NCBI RefSeq assembly: GCF_000381065.1
Contig: NZ_KB905842.1
Location: 124,001 to 188,000, forward strand
Source: Propionispira raffinosivorans DSM 20765
Lineage (GTDB): Bacteria; Bacillota; Negativicutes; Selenomonadales; Selenomonadaceae
Length of the DNA stretch: 64,000 nucleotides
Direction: 5' to 3'
In this document: piece by piece, positions 7,962-15,704 of the stretch
Position numbering within the stretch: the first letter of the stretch is position 1
Layout: the number at the start of each line of letters is the position of its first letter
Program-made: the position numbers and the translations under genes
The notes under the pieces: generated by a model
Seen by the model: only the letters and a program-made list of their open reading frames with translations
Database searches by the model: none
What the model was told of the DNA's origin: nothing

Positions 7962-8771
7962 ATGAAGTTATGTGACTTTGTACCAAATACGTATTTATAT
8001 CCTTATATCAGCCGATATTGGATTTGGGAAAATGAAGGCTGTTTGCCAAAAGTTTTTGCGGGTACGGGTGCAGAATTGATGTTTACCTATGGAAATCCAC
8101 TGATTGTCATTCGTGCCGACGGTTCACAAATAAAATTACCAGAGAGTTATTTGATGATGCCTCGTTTTGGTTCTTATAAATTGCAACAGCAAGAGCCTTA
8201 CGGATTTATTTCGATTCGTTTTCGGGCGGGGGCCTTTCGCCATTTTTGTAAAAATTCGAGTGTGGATTTTATTGATTCTTTTGTCGATATTGAAGATTTA
8301 TGGGGTTATATAGGAGCAGAGTTTCGGGAACGGGTTGTTTCAGCGAAAACGATTGCTGCGAAGATTCAAATTATTGAGCATTATTTATTTTATTTTTTGG
8401 AAAAAAATCGAAAAATGGATGCTGAACTGGATTTAATGACGCGTTTATTATTATATGATTACAATAAAATCAATGTCAGTATGCTGTGCAAGGACTCTTG
8501 CTTGAGTCAACGGCAAATTGAACGTAAGCTGAAGGAAGCGGTAGGAGTCAGCCCAAAAACCTTTCAACGAATTTCGCGTTTTGAAGCGCTCATAAAGGAA
8601 CTTCTTTTGAATCATCAACAAAAATATTTAGAGATCGCTATGGACTATGGCTATTATGACCAGTCACATTTTCTTAAGGAATTTAAAAAATATGTAGGTG
8701 AATATCCAAGTGCTTTTTTGCAGGAAAAAAATTTCATGTCGAATTTTTACAATAAAAAACTCCATATATGA
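7962..8771 (+). CDS. AraC-family transcriptional regulator
   Basis: A 269-residue regulator with an N-terminal DUF6597-like sensor region and a C-terminal AraC double helix-turn-helix (about 170-255, with LSQRQIERKLKEAVGVSPK and the YYDQSHFLKEFKK recognition region). ATG 7962 preferred to the GTG one codon upstream. The ribosome site is weak, see the leader note in the promoter entry. The 3' end (from 8712) is duplicated in degenerate form at 10657, beyond the chemoreceptor gene. Likely targets are the neighbouring chemoreceptor or genes elsewhere; no operator was identified with certainty. Confidence 0.85.
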   Translation: MKLCDFVPNTYLYPYISRYWIWENEGCLPKVFAGTGAELMFTYGNPLIVIRADGSQIKLPESYLMMPRFGSYKLQQQEPYGFISIRFRAGAFRHFCKNSSVDFIDSFVDIEDLWGYIGAEFRERVVSAKTIAAKIQIIEHYLFYFLEKNRKMDAELDLMTRLLLYDYNKINVSMLCKDSCLSQRQIERKLKEAVGVSPKTFQRISRFEALIKELLLNHQQKYLEIAMDYGYYDQSHFLKEFKKYVGEYPSAFLQEKNFMSNFYNKKLHI

Positions 8772-8779
8772 TGTATAAT
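8712..8779 (+). repeat. Upstream copy of a 68-bp degenerate direct repeat
   Basis: Covers the last 20 codons and stop of the AraC-type gene. It matches 10657-10724 at about 59 of 68 positions, including 24 identical bases in the middle (8735-8758 with 10680-10703). Confidence 0.8.
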
Positions 8780-8780
8780 T

Positions 8781-8820
8781 TTCATTTGAATTGATATCAC
8801 GAGATCTCAATTCAGATGAA
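8781..8820. promoter_or_regulatory. 14-bp inverted repeat after the AraC-type gene
   Basis: ttcatttgaattga (8781-8794) pairs with tcaattcagatgaa (8807-8820), one G:U. No T-run follows on either strand. It could be a weak terminator, an mRNA 3' structure or an operator for the chemoreceptor gene. Confidence 0.45.
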
Positions 8821-8834
8821 ATTCACAAAATTAT

Positions 8835-8864
8835 AGTATAGTTATAGAAAGTAGTATAGTTATA
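8835..8864 (+). promoter_or_regulatory. Tandem 12-bp repeats upstream of chemoreceptor gene
   Basis: agtatagttata occurs exactly twice (8835-8846 and 8853-8864), 18 bp apart, about 50-75 bp before the chemoreceptor start. Two same-orientation sites at this distance resemble a paired activator binding site such as AraC-type direct repeats, although 21 bp would be more usual. Function inferred. Confidence 0.4.
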
Positions 8865-8909
8865 AAAATTCGTACTATATAAGTGCATTGTTAATAAGGG
8901 GATATGTAG

Positions 8910-10631
8910 ATGAAATGGTTTGACCGTTTGCAAGTGAAGCAAAAGTTATGGGTTTTGATTTTGGTTTTTGTTTTTGCCATTATAGGTGTGTCTTTCGTGG
9001 GTAGTTTTGATTTACAGCAGAGTAATAATCGAATGGATCAACTTTACACAAGTAATGTGCAGCAAATTCGCTTAGCTTATAAGAATAAAGTAATTATAAA
9101 TCAATTGGAATCCGATGTTTATGCACTGATGGCTGCTACGGATGCAAGCGACAATCAGAGACTCAGTAAGGATATTATCGCAAAAAGAAAAGAGATGGAT
9201 GACAATTTTTCACTTTATGAAACCTTGTCATTAAATAAAGAACAGATAGAAGAAATGAATGTTTTGAAGGCTGGTCTGAAGGACCTTCGCAAGGCAGATG
9301 ATGCTGTAGTTGCTTTGGCAATGCAGAATAAAAATCAAGAAGCATATGCTTTATATCAAAAAGAAGCCGTACCACTCGTTCAAAAAACATTAGCTACGTT
9401 AGATAAAATTGCTGATAGCTCAGATCAGGGCGGTCAGGAGATGAATGAGTTTGCAAAAGGTGAAATGCATTCATCGATAAGGGATTATATTATTATTGCT
9501 GTAATAGCGATCCTGCTAGGTATGGGGATTGGTGTTTTAACTATCAGGCAGATTGGTAGGCGGTTGCGTATGACGGTGGATTTCCTGATCCGTATAGCGG
9601 AAGGGGACTTTGCCCATAATGTTCCAGAAGAAAGCCTGCAAGATAGAAGTGAATTTGGTATATTGTCACGTTCTGTGGATAAAATGAATCGTAGTGTACG
9701 TGAGCTCATTCAACAAATACAGGGAGCCTCACAACAGATGGCTTCATCGTCACAAGAGCTTACCGCAAGTGCTGAACAGTCAGCACAAGCTGCTACACAA
9801 GTTGCTGAGTCAACGATGCATGTAGCCGATAGTGGTAAAGAACAACTTAAACTTGTTGGCTATACAATGCAAGTTATTGAAGAAATGGGAAAGGGACTTG
9901 ATGAAGTCAATCAACATACAAAAGCACTAAATGAATCCAGTCAAAAAACTTCGGCCACTACAGCTGACGGTACGAAAGCCATTAAAACGACGGTTGATCA
10001 AATGGAACGTATTGGTAAGCGGACCGAAGATGTGGCAGGCGTTATTAACACGTTGGATAATTATTCACAAGAAATTGGGAAAATTGTCGAAATAATTTCG
10101 GGTATTGCAGCACAGACCAACCTTTTAGCGTTGAATGCGGCAATTGAAGCGGCCCGTGCCGGTGAAGCTGGACGAGGTTTTGCCGTTGTTGCAGAAGAGG
10201 TTCGTAAGCTGGCGGAAGGATCTTCCAAAGCTACGGGTGAAATTACAGAACTTATTAAAAATATTCAAGAGAAAACAACGATGGCAGTTTCGACGATGAA
10301 CGAAAATAAGAAAGAAGTTAAAGCTGGTAAGGATATTGTGGATATAGCTGGTCAGAAATTTGATCAGATTTTTGCGATGATTACGGAAATACATAACAGA
10401 ATCAATGAAATTTCAACATCAACACAGAAATTGGATACGGGTGCTAAACGTGTTGTTACATCAGCAGAAAATATCGATAAAGAATCACGTAAAGCAGCCG
10501 ATGAAACACAAACAATTTCAGCGGCTACACAAGAACAATCCGCATCAATGGAAGAAATTGCAAGCGCAAGTACTCATTTATCGAATATGGCTGAAGATTT
10601 GCAAGCTGCTATACAGAAATTCAAGGTATAA
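8910..10631 (+). CDS. Methyl-accepting chemotaxis protein with four-helix-bundle sensor
   Basis: A 573-residue membrane chemoreceptor: TM1 (about 11-32), periplasmic four-helix bundle (about 35-185), TM2 (about 190-212), HAMP (about 213-265), then a cytoplasmic signalling coiled coil whose hairpin tip carries the conserved [21 protein letters not shown] block (about 395-415). It signals to CheA/CheW. Ligand unknown. No C-terminal CheR-tethering pentapeptide. Start ATG 8910 follows AAGGGG. The gene is flanked by the two copies of the 68-bp araC-derived repeat. Confidence 0.9.
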   Translation: MKWFDRLQVKQKLWVLILVFVFAIIGVSFVGSFDLQQSNNRMDQLYTSNVQQIRLAYKNKVIINQLESDVYALMAATDASDNQRLSKDIIAKRKEMDDNFSLYETLSLNKEQIEEMNVLKAGLKDLRKADDAVVALAMQNKNQEAYALYQKEAVPLVQKTLATLDKIADSSDQGGQEMNEFAKGEMHSSIRDYIIIAVIAILLGMGIGVLTIRQIGRRLRMTVDFLIRIAEGDFAHNVPEESLQDRSEFGILSRSVDKMNRSVRELIQQIQGASQQMASSSQELTASAEQSAQAATQVAESTMHVADSGKEQLKLVGYTMQVIEEMGKGLDEVNQHTKALNESSQKTSATTADGTKAIKTTVDQMERIGKRTEDVAGVINTLDNYSQEIGKIVEIISGIAAQTNLLALNAAIEAARAGEAGRGFAVVAEEVRKLAEGSSKATGEITELIKNIQEKTTMAVSTMNENKKEVKAGKDIVDIAGQKFDQIFAMITEIHNRINEISTSTQKLDTGAKRVVTSAENIDKESRKAADETQTISAATQEQSASMEEIASASTHLSNMAEDLQAAIQKFKV

Positions 10632-10656
10632 TCTAGGCCATAACTTAAATATCTAA

Positions 10657-10724
10657 GCTTTTTTGCTGGCAAAAAAATTCATGTCGAATTTTTACAATAA
10701 AAAGTTCCCTATTTGATTTATAAT
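10657..10724 (+). pseudogene. Remnant of the 3' end of an AraC-type paralogue
   Basis: Degenerate copy of 8712-8779. In the same frame relative to the repeat it still reads AFLLAKKFMSNFYNKKFPI and stops with TGA at the position where the intact gene stops (KNFMSNFYNKKLHI stop). No other part of an AraC gene is recognisable upstream; the chemoreceptor ends 26 bp before it. This is best explained as the scar of a duplicated or deleted araC paralogue. Confidence 0.65.
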
Positions 10725-10767
10725 AATAATGTAGTAGGAGATATAAGTTCAATATATAAGGAGGCTT

Positions 10768-11101
10768 GTGCCTTTTTATGGGTACATTCATTTTTATTGT
10801 TCCAGAGACAGATTATGCTTACATATGGTTTTTGTTCAAAGTCTGATAATTGAGTTGCATGAGATTGACGTCAGAAATTATGACGGAGCTGTTTTTGCTG
10901 CTGCTAATTTAGCCGCGGAAGGTCTTATCGCTTTTGAACTGTGCCGGTTTTGGTATAAATAGTGCAACACAGATCCAAGCCGTTATTGGAACAGCCTTGG
11001 TAGGGGCTGTGGGATTTGATGCACCTCTGGGGTTAAACAATAAAAGTGGCGATGAATTTTATAATTCAAACGCACTCCGCGATACAGGGGAATTAGTCTA
11101 G
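10768..11101 (+). pseudogene. Frameshifted gene remnant of unknown family
   Basis: An AAGGAGG site (10758-10764) precedes ATG 10778, but reading soon stops. Two coding-like stretches in different frames follow: one containing HEIDVRNYDGAVFAAANLAAEG (split here at about 10860-10925) and one, from about 10913 to the TAG at 11099-11101, containing SATQIQAVIGTALVGAVGFD and then LRDTGELV at its end. A terminator follows 12 bp later. The composition and Gly/Ala-rich pattern look like real protein, so this is most likely a gene broken by at least two indels. I do not recognise the family. Confidence 0.45.
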
Positions 11102-11113
11102 ACTTTTCTAGAC

Positions 11114-11149
11114 AACAGCTGATTACACTTTGTCAGCTGTTATTTTTTT
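11114..11149 (+). terminator. Terminator after the gene remnant
   Basis: 9-bp perfect stem (aacagctga 11114-11122, tcagctgtt 11133-11141) and seven T (11143-11149). Its presence right after the TAG at 11101 supports a formerly functional gene upstream. Confidence 0.85.
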
Positions 11150-11170
11150 GAAATAAGAATGCGTTTGTAC

Positions 11171-11199
11171 TTGACAATATGTCTGTTTCCTGATAAATT
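11171..11199 (+). promoter_or_regulatory. Promoter of the riboswitch-MFS unit
   Basis: TTGACA at 11171-11176, 17-bp spacer, TAAATT at 11194-11199. Predicted start about 11206, a few bases before the aptamer. Confidence 0.75.
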
Positions 11200-11217
11200 A
11201 GAAGAATAATTTAATAA

Positions 11218-11292
11218 TGCGATATGGGACTGACGGAAAAATGTGGAGTTAACCACGTGGACCATATTGTTAAAAAGCCGACCGTCTGGGCA
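11218..11292 (+). promoter_or_regulatory. ZTP (pfl) riboswitch aptamer
   Basis: Seen: P1 atatgg (11222-11227) with ccatat (11262-11267); the conserved GGACTGACGGA-type internal loop; a small hairpin gtgg/ccac (11243-11256); a short linker; then the 3' block GCCGACCGTCTGGGCA (11278-11292). The pseudoknot is gacgg (11232-11236) with ccgtc (11282-11286). This is the layout of the pfl RNA motif, which senses ZMP/ZTP, the purine intermediate that accumulates when 10-formyl-THF is short. The terminator that follows uses the same 3' block, so ligand binding should permit read-through. Confidence 0.85.
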
Positions 11293-11339
11293 AAGATCAA
11301 TCTACTTTGTTCGGATGGTCTATTTTTATTGCTTTTTTT
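11280..11339 (+). terminator. Riboswitch-controlled terminator
   Basis: 16-bp stem (11280-11295 with 11305-11320, several G:U pairs), 9-nt loop, then T-rich tract to 11339. The 5' arm contains the CCGTCTGGGC core of the ZTP aptamer, so terminator and aptamer pseudoknot are mutually exclusive: a classical ON switch. Confidence 0.85.
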
Positions 11340-11401
11340 GATAAAGATAACGGACCGAACTGCTTTTTGGTTTTTATGACAAGAGAAGGAGTGCTGGGAA
11401 A

Positions 11402-12622
11402 ATGAAAAATCGGTGGCTTATTGTATTGGCGGCAATTGGAATTCATATCTGCATTGGCAGTGTTTATGCATGGAGTGTTTTAACGAAACCTATTATGCAG
11501 GAAATGGGATTTACCTTGAAAGAAACGACGTGGACATTTTCGATTGCAATTTTGTTTTTAGGTCTTTCAGCGGGTTTTTTGGGGAGCTTTGTAGAAAAAT
11601 ATGGTCCTCGTAAAGCGGGTCTTGTTTCTATGGTGTTTTTTGTTTTAGGCATGTTTGGCACAGCTTTTGCTTTGCACATGCATAGTTTGATACTTTTGTA
11701 TATCTTTTATGGCGTTGTTGGCGGTATTGGTCTTGGTGTTGGTTATATCACACCCGTTTCGACGCTTGTGAAATGGTTTCCGGATAAACGTGGTTTAGCT
11801 ACGGGGCTCGCTATTATGGGATTTGGGTTTGCTAGTCTCATTGCTGGTCCGGTTATGCAGCTTTTGGTTCGTGAATTTGGTCTTGTAACCAATTTTCTTA
11901 TTTTGGGATTCGTCTATATGCTGGTTATGGCATCAGCCGCATTTTATTTGGCACCACCGCCTAAAACTGGAACTGAAACAGCGGTGAAAAGCAAAACGAT
12001 CAAGGCAAATTTGTATCGTCAATTTACGGCGAATGAAGCGATGCATACCTGGCAGTTTTATGCATTGTGGTGGGTGTTTTTTACGAATATTACCTGTGGC
12101 ATTGGTTTGCTTAGTGTAGCATCGCCGATGGCACAAGAAATCGTAAAAATGTCGCCGGCAGCAGCAGCTTCCATGGTGGGGGTTATTGGACTCTTGAATG
12201 GTTTGGGTCGTATTGTCTGGGCATCACTTTCGGATTATTGGGGGCGCGCTTTTACCTACATTCTATTCTTCATTCTTGAAGTTGCAGCGTTTTTTCAACT
12301 GGCGGATACGGCGGATGCTTTTCGTTTTCAGATTCTCGTATTTCTTATCATTACCTGTTATGGTGGTGGGTTTTCGTGTATGCCGGCCTATTTGAGCGAT
12401 TTGTTTGGCACAAAACAATTGAGTGCGATTCATGGCAGGATACTCACGGCGTGGGGGGCAGCTGGTGTTGCAGGTCCAGTGCTTCTTACATGGATTCGTG
12501 AAACGACAAATAGTTATGCTGCTACGTTATACTTTTTTTCGGCTTGTTTCGTTTTATCCTTACTCGTTGCTATTATTTTGAAAGTTAAGACAAAGCGTGG
12601 AGTGCTTGTTCGTCCACAATAG
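11402..12622 (+). CDS. OFA-family MFS transporter (oxalate/formate antiporter type)
   Basis: A 406-residue, 12-helix major facilitator protein. The N-terminus NRWLIVLAAIGIHICIGSVYAWSV is (in two parts) the hallmark start of the oxalate:formate antiporter family. MFS loop motif EKYGPRKAG follows TM2. AGAAGGAG ribosome site before ATG 11402. It lies behind a ZTP riboswitch, which normally governs purine and one-carbon genes, so formate or another one-carbon/purine-linked monocarboxylate is a reasonable substrate guess. Family-level call is firm; substrate is inference. Confidence 0.88.
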   Translation: MKNRWLIVLAAIGIHICIGSVYAWSVLTKPIMQEMGFTLKETTWTFSIAILFLGLSAGFLGSFVEKYGPRKAGLVSMVFFVLGMFGTAFALHMHSLILLYIFYGVVGGIGLGVGYITPVSTLVKWFPDKRGLATGLAIMGFGFASLIAGPVMQLLVREFGLVTNFLILGFVYMLVMASAAFYLAPPPKTGTETAVKSKTIKANLYRQFTANEAMHTWQFYALWWVFFTNITCGIGLLSVASPMAQEIVKMSPAAAASMVGVIGLLNGLGRIVWASLSDYWGRAFTYILFFILEVAAFFQLADTADAFRFQILVFLIITCYGGGFSCMPAYLSDLFGTKQLSAIHGRILTAWGAAGVAGPVLLTWIRETTNSYAATLYFFSACFVLSLLVAIILKVKTKRGVLVRPQ

Positions 12623-12630
12623 AAGATACA

Positions 12631-12670
12631 AAAAAGGCCATCAACTCTTAATTGAGATGATGGCCTTTTT
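12631..12670. terminator. Bidirectional terminator between MFS and GntR genes
   Basis: 13-bp perfect stem (aaaaaggccatca 12631-12643, tgatggccttttt 12658-12670) with A and T tracts on both sides; serves the convergent genes at 12622 and 12686. Confidence 0.9.
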
Positions 12671-12685
12671 GTATAGATGAGCAGC

Positions 12686-13330
12686 TTATTTTTCAGATTG
12701 CTCAACTGGGGTGGGCGCTGTGTCAGGCATCAGTAAATTTTCGATGTCAGCTTTTAAAAGTGTGACAGCTGTTGCGATTTCGCCTTTTTCCAAATAGTCA
12801 ACCAATGCTAAATGTAAATCCATCGTTATAGAATTCTTTTTTTGCACGAAAAATATCGTTTGAATATTTAATGCGTCTTCTAAAAGTTTATAGGCATAAT
12901 GATTGCCGTAGATAGAAAATAATTTTAGATGAAACTGGCAGTTGTATTGCCAGTGTGCCATGAAGTCGTTATCGGGACAATTCATATAGTCTACGCAGGT
13001 GGATCGTAGTTCTTTGATCCAAGCTTGGTCAATATAAATACAATAACTTTGTAGAAAAGAAGATTCGAGAGCGGATCGGAATTTTATAATTTCTAATAGC
13101 TGCTGTCGGCTGGGCTGCAATATTTTATAGCCTTGACGAGGAATACTGGAGAGAAGCGAAGTTCCTGTCAGCTGGGTAAGTGCTTCTCTTATGGGGGCAC
13201 GACTGATGTTGTATTTTTCCATCAGGCCTTTTTCTGTTAAAATTGTATCGGCGGGATATATGCCGTTGATGATATCAGAGAACAAAGCATCATATACTTT
13301 ATTTTTTAAAGAAGCAGAGTGTTTCGTCAT
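12686..13330 (-). CDS. GntR-family regulator, FadR subfamily (FCD domain)
   Basis: A 214-residue regulator: winged helix-turn-helix (about 10-72, with SRAPIREALTQL typical of GntR) and an all-helical FCD ligand domain (about 80-205) containing His residues in QFHLKLF and DLHLAL that fit the usual metal site. FCD regulators respond to organic acids or amino acids. It is divergent from the ATC hydrolase/cysteine desulfidase/YkvI unit; a perfect TTGTATACAA-type palindrome, the classic GntR operator form, lies in the spacer. AAGGAG ribosome site before ATG. Confidence 0.88.
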   Translation of the reverse strand: MTKHSASLKNKVYDALFSDIINGIYPADTILTEKGLMEKYNISRAPIREALTQLTGTSLLSSIPRQGYKILQPSRQQLLEIIKFRSALESSFLQSYCIYIDQAWIKELRSTCVDYMNCPDNDFMAHWQYNCQFHLKLFSIYGNHYAYKLLEDALNIQTIFFVQKKNSITMDLHLALVDYLEKGEIATAVTLLKADIENLLMPDTAPTPVEQSEK

Positions 13331-13528
13331 AAAAATGTCTCCTTAGATATAGTTGCTTAAGCTATTATGATATAGTAAAAATCAAGGATAGTCAATGTCT
13401 TGCGCCGCAGAGCTTATGGTGATTAGACGATTTTAATAAAATTTGTAATCATATTACAATTGTACTTGATTTATGAAATATGGCATAAATTTAATGTTTT
13501 TTTTGGATTTATGTCGATAAATAATAAT

Positions 13529-13540
13529 ATTGTATACAAT
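13529..13540. promoter_or_regulatory. Probable GntR operator
   Basis: Perfect 12-bp palindrome attgtatacaat, 12 bp upstream of the -35 of the divergent promoter. It matches the TTGTATACAA form recognised by FCD-type GntR proteins. A second partial palindrome acaattgt lies at 13456-13463. Confidence 0.65.
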
Positions 13541-13552
13541 TGTTAGAATATA

Positions 13553-13581
13553 TTGTCTTTATTTTAATATCGTGATATGAT
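13553..13581 (+). promoter_or_regulatory. Promoter of the ATC hydrolase/CyuA/YkvI unit
   Basis: TTGTCT at 13553-13558, 17-bp spacer, TATGAT at 13576-13581, giving a leader of about 105 nt before ATG 13693. Confidence 0.55.
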
Positions 13582-13692
13582 TAGGTAGAAATTAATCAAG
13601 GAAATAAAAACTTTTTAAGATTGATTTTATAGGTACAAGCTAGAAAAAAATGATGATTCTGTGGTCATATTAAAAAGCGGGGAGAGATGATT

Positions 13693-14199
13693 ATGATTGA
13701 TAACAAAATTACGATCAAAGATGACGAACTCGTAAATGTGCAGCGAGGAGCAATTGGACATCGGGCAATCTGGACTGGGCTAACTTATACCAAGGCAAGA
13801 GATGCCGGTATGGCAGATCCCGCGGAGGCTTTTATTCGCGCAGCGATTGCTGAAACAGGTCAGCTGCAGGGAGCCGAAATCAAAGAACAATGTAAAGATC
13901 CAAATAGTGTGCGTTCTTTTGCAGATACGTTCTTAACACCAAATGTAGTAAAAACTTTTGAAGTTGAATTTAAAATGAAAAATGAAGATCGCATGGATAT
14001 GGAATTTCATCATTGTCCACTTTTAAAAGGATGGCAAGACGCTGGGCTTGATGACAAAACTTGCGAGAAATTATGTGATATGGCGATGGATGGCGATCGA
14101 AATATTGCCAAGGCTATGGGGTTTGAATTTCATTTAGGTGATACCATTGCCAATGGGGATAAAACTTGTAAGATTTCTTTCTATAAAACTGGTAAATGA
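13693..14199 (+). CDS. L-2-amino-thiazoline-4-carboxylate (ATC) hydrolase-family protein
   Basis: A 168-residue protein of the ATC_hydrolase family (Pfam PF14196 by recollection); the founding enzyme opens the thiazoline ring of L-ATC to N-carbamoyl-L-cysteine. The family is broad and not all members will have that activity. ATG 13693 preferred over 13687 because of spacing to the GGGGAG site. Several Cys (CKD, CPLL, CEKLC near 75-135) and a FHHCPLL segment are visible and could form the active site. It is followed after 28 bp by a CyuA-type desulfidase, which would degrade the cysteine product. Confidence 0.7.
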   Translation: MIDNKITIKDDELVNVQRGAIGHRAIWTGLTYTKARDAGMADPAEAFIRAAIAETGQLQGAEIKEQCKDPNSVRSFADTFLTPNVVKTFEVEFKMKNEDRMDMEFHHCPLLKGWQDAGLDDKTCEKLCDMAMDGDRNIAKAMGFEFHLGDTIANGDKTCKISFYKTGK

Positions 14200-14227
14200 G
14201 TAAGGCGTTTTAAAAGGAGGAAATTTA

Positions 14228-15493
14228 ATGGATACAATTCAATATGATAATTATATTAAAATATTAAAAGAAGAACTGATTACGGCTATGGGCTGTACGG
14301 AGCCGATTGCGATTGCTTTTGCCGCAGCGAAGGCCCGGGCGGTTTTGGGTCAGATGCCGGAGAAAATGCTTGTTCGCTGCAGTGGCAATATTATTAAAAA
14401 TGTCAAGGGTGTCATAGTGCCAAATTCTGGCGGGCAAAAAGGTGTTGAAGCAGCGGCGATTTTAGGTGCTGTTGCCGGGAATGCGGAACTTGAACTTCAG
14501 GTTATCAGCCAAGTGAGTCCAACTGAAATTGAACAGACGCGTGTTTTATATAGTCAGGGTTTGTGTCAATGTGAATTGGAAGAAGGCACTGAAAATCTTT
14601 TTATTCGCGTCGAACTTAGTGCAGGTAAAGAAACAGCTGCTGTAGAAATTAGGACGAAACATAATCATATTGCCAGAATTGAGAGAAATGGTCAGATTTT
14701 ATTTGAACAGCCGGATGTTGTCCTAAAAGGTGCTGGTGATAAATCTAAGCTCAATATACAAGATATCCTGGATTTCGCTAAGATCGTTAATTTGGATGAT
14801 ATAAGAGAAATCATTGGCAGGCAGATTACGTATAATTCTGCTATATCCGCAGAAGGTTTGGCTCATAAATGGAGCTCACAAGTAGGTCAAATGCTTATCC
14901 AATCGGGTGGCAATGATGTGCGGACAAGAGCTAGAGCTGCTGCTGCTGCCGGGTCAGATGCACGGATGAATGGCTGCGCGCTTCCAGTTGTTATCAATTC
15001 AGGGAGCGGCAATCAAGGGATTACCTGCACCATGCCAGTTGTTGTTTATGCAAAAGAGCGGGGCTGCGATGACGATACATTGTATCGGGCACTTGTTCTT
15101 ACCAATTTATTATCTTTGCATCAGAAGCGTTATATTGGCAACTTATCTGCTTATTGTGGTGCGGTATCTGCAGGGGCCGCTGCGGCCTGTGGCATTGCTT
15201 ACCTCGATGGTGCAGATTATGATGTTATCGGCAAAACGCTGATTAATACGTTAGGGAATGTTGGCGGTATTGTGTGTGATGGAGCAAAGGCTTCTTGTGC
15301 CGCAAAAATTTCTAGTGCTGTTGATGCCGGAATTATGGGCTATGAGATGGCAAGGCGCGATTTGTTTTTTCCTTTTGGTGAGGGCCTTGTTGAAAAAGAC
15401 TATGAAACAACAATTCAAAATATCGGGCGCGTTGGTCGTTTGGGTATGAAATCCACGGATGTGGAAGTTCTTAATATCATGATCGGCAAATAA
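14228..15493 (+). CDS. cyuA: CyuA/UPF0597-type L-cysteine desulfidase
   Basis: A 421-residue protein of the UPF0597 (YhaM/CyuA, serine dehydratase alpha-like) family, which releases H2S, ammonia and pyruvate from L-cysteine using an oxygen-labile [4Fe-4S] cluster. Conserved features: MGCTEPIAIAFA at the N-terminus (Cys23), GCALPV mid-protein, and C350-DGAKAS-C357 near the C-terminus, together the expected cluster ligands. Strong AAGGAGG site. Sits between the ATC hydrolase-like gene and a transporter of the YkvI type under a GntR regulator, so cysteine (or a cysteine derivative) catabolism is the likely theme. Confidence 0.85.
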   Translation: MDTIQYDNYIKILKEELITAMGCTEPIAIAFAAAKARAVLGQMPEKMLVRCSGNIIKNVKGVIVPNSGGQKGVEAAAILGAVAGNAELELQVISQVSPTEIEQTRVLYSQGLCQCELEEGTENLFIRVELSAGKETAAVEIRTKHNHIARIERNGQILFEQPDVVLKGAGDKSKLNIQDILDFAKIVNLDDIREIIGRQITYNSAISAEGLAHKWSSQVGQMLIQSGGNDVRTRARAAAAAGSDARMNGCALPVVINSGSGNQGITCTMPVVVYAKERGCDDDTLYRALVLTNLLSLHQKRYIGNLSAYCGAVSAGAAAACGIAYLDGADYDVIGKTLINTLGNVGGIVCDGAKASCAAKISSAVDAGIMGYEMARRDLFFPFGEGLVEKDYETTIQNIGRVGRLGMKSTDVEVLNIMIGK

Positions 15494-15564
15494 GCGCTTG
15501 GTTATGAATATGGGTATAAAAAAGAATAAAGCTGTCGATGAAATAGTTGTCTTCAAAGGAGAAG

Positions 15565-15608
15565 CCGCTAGGATAAAATTTGTTTTACAACGAATTGCAG
15601 CCTAGCGG
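15565..15608 (+). promoter_or_regulatory. Stem-loop between cyuA and ykvI-like genes
   Basis: Perfect 8-bp inverted repeat ccgctagg (15565-15572) and cctagcgg (15601-15608) with a 28-nt loop, no T-run. It lies midway in the 211-bp spacer. Could be an mRNA processing or stability structure within the operon; function unknown. Confidence 0.4.
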
Positions 15609-15704
15609 ATCTATATAATTAGATAAAGTCTGAATTTTTAGTTAAATTAAAGAAGAGTAAAACCCCTTACATTCGATTGTTTAAAAATATAAGGAGTGAT
15701 AATA

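Noticed and set aside
10768..10962. 64-residue ORF as an intact gene
   Set aside because: It starts at a GTG ahead of the better ATG in another frame, and coding-like sequence continues in a second frame after its stop. A frameshifted remnant explains it better.
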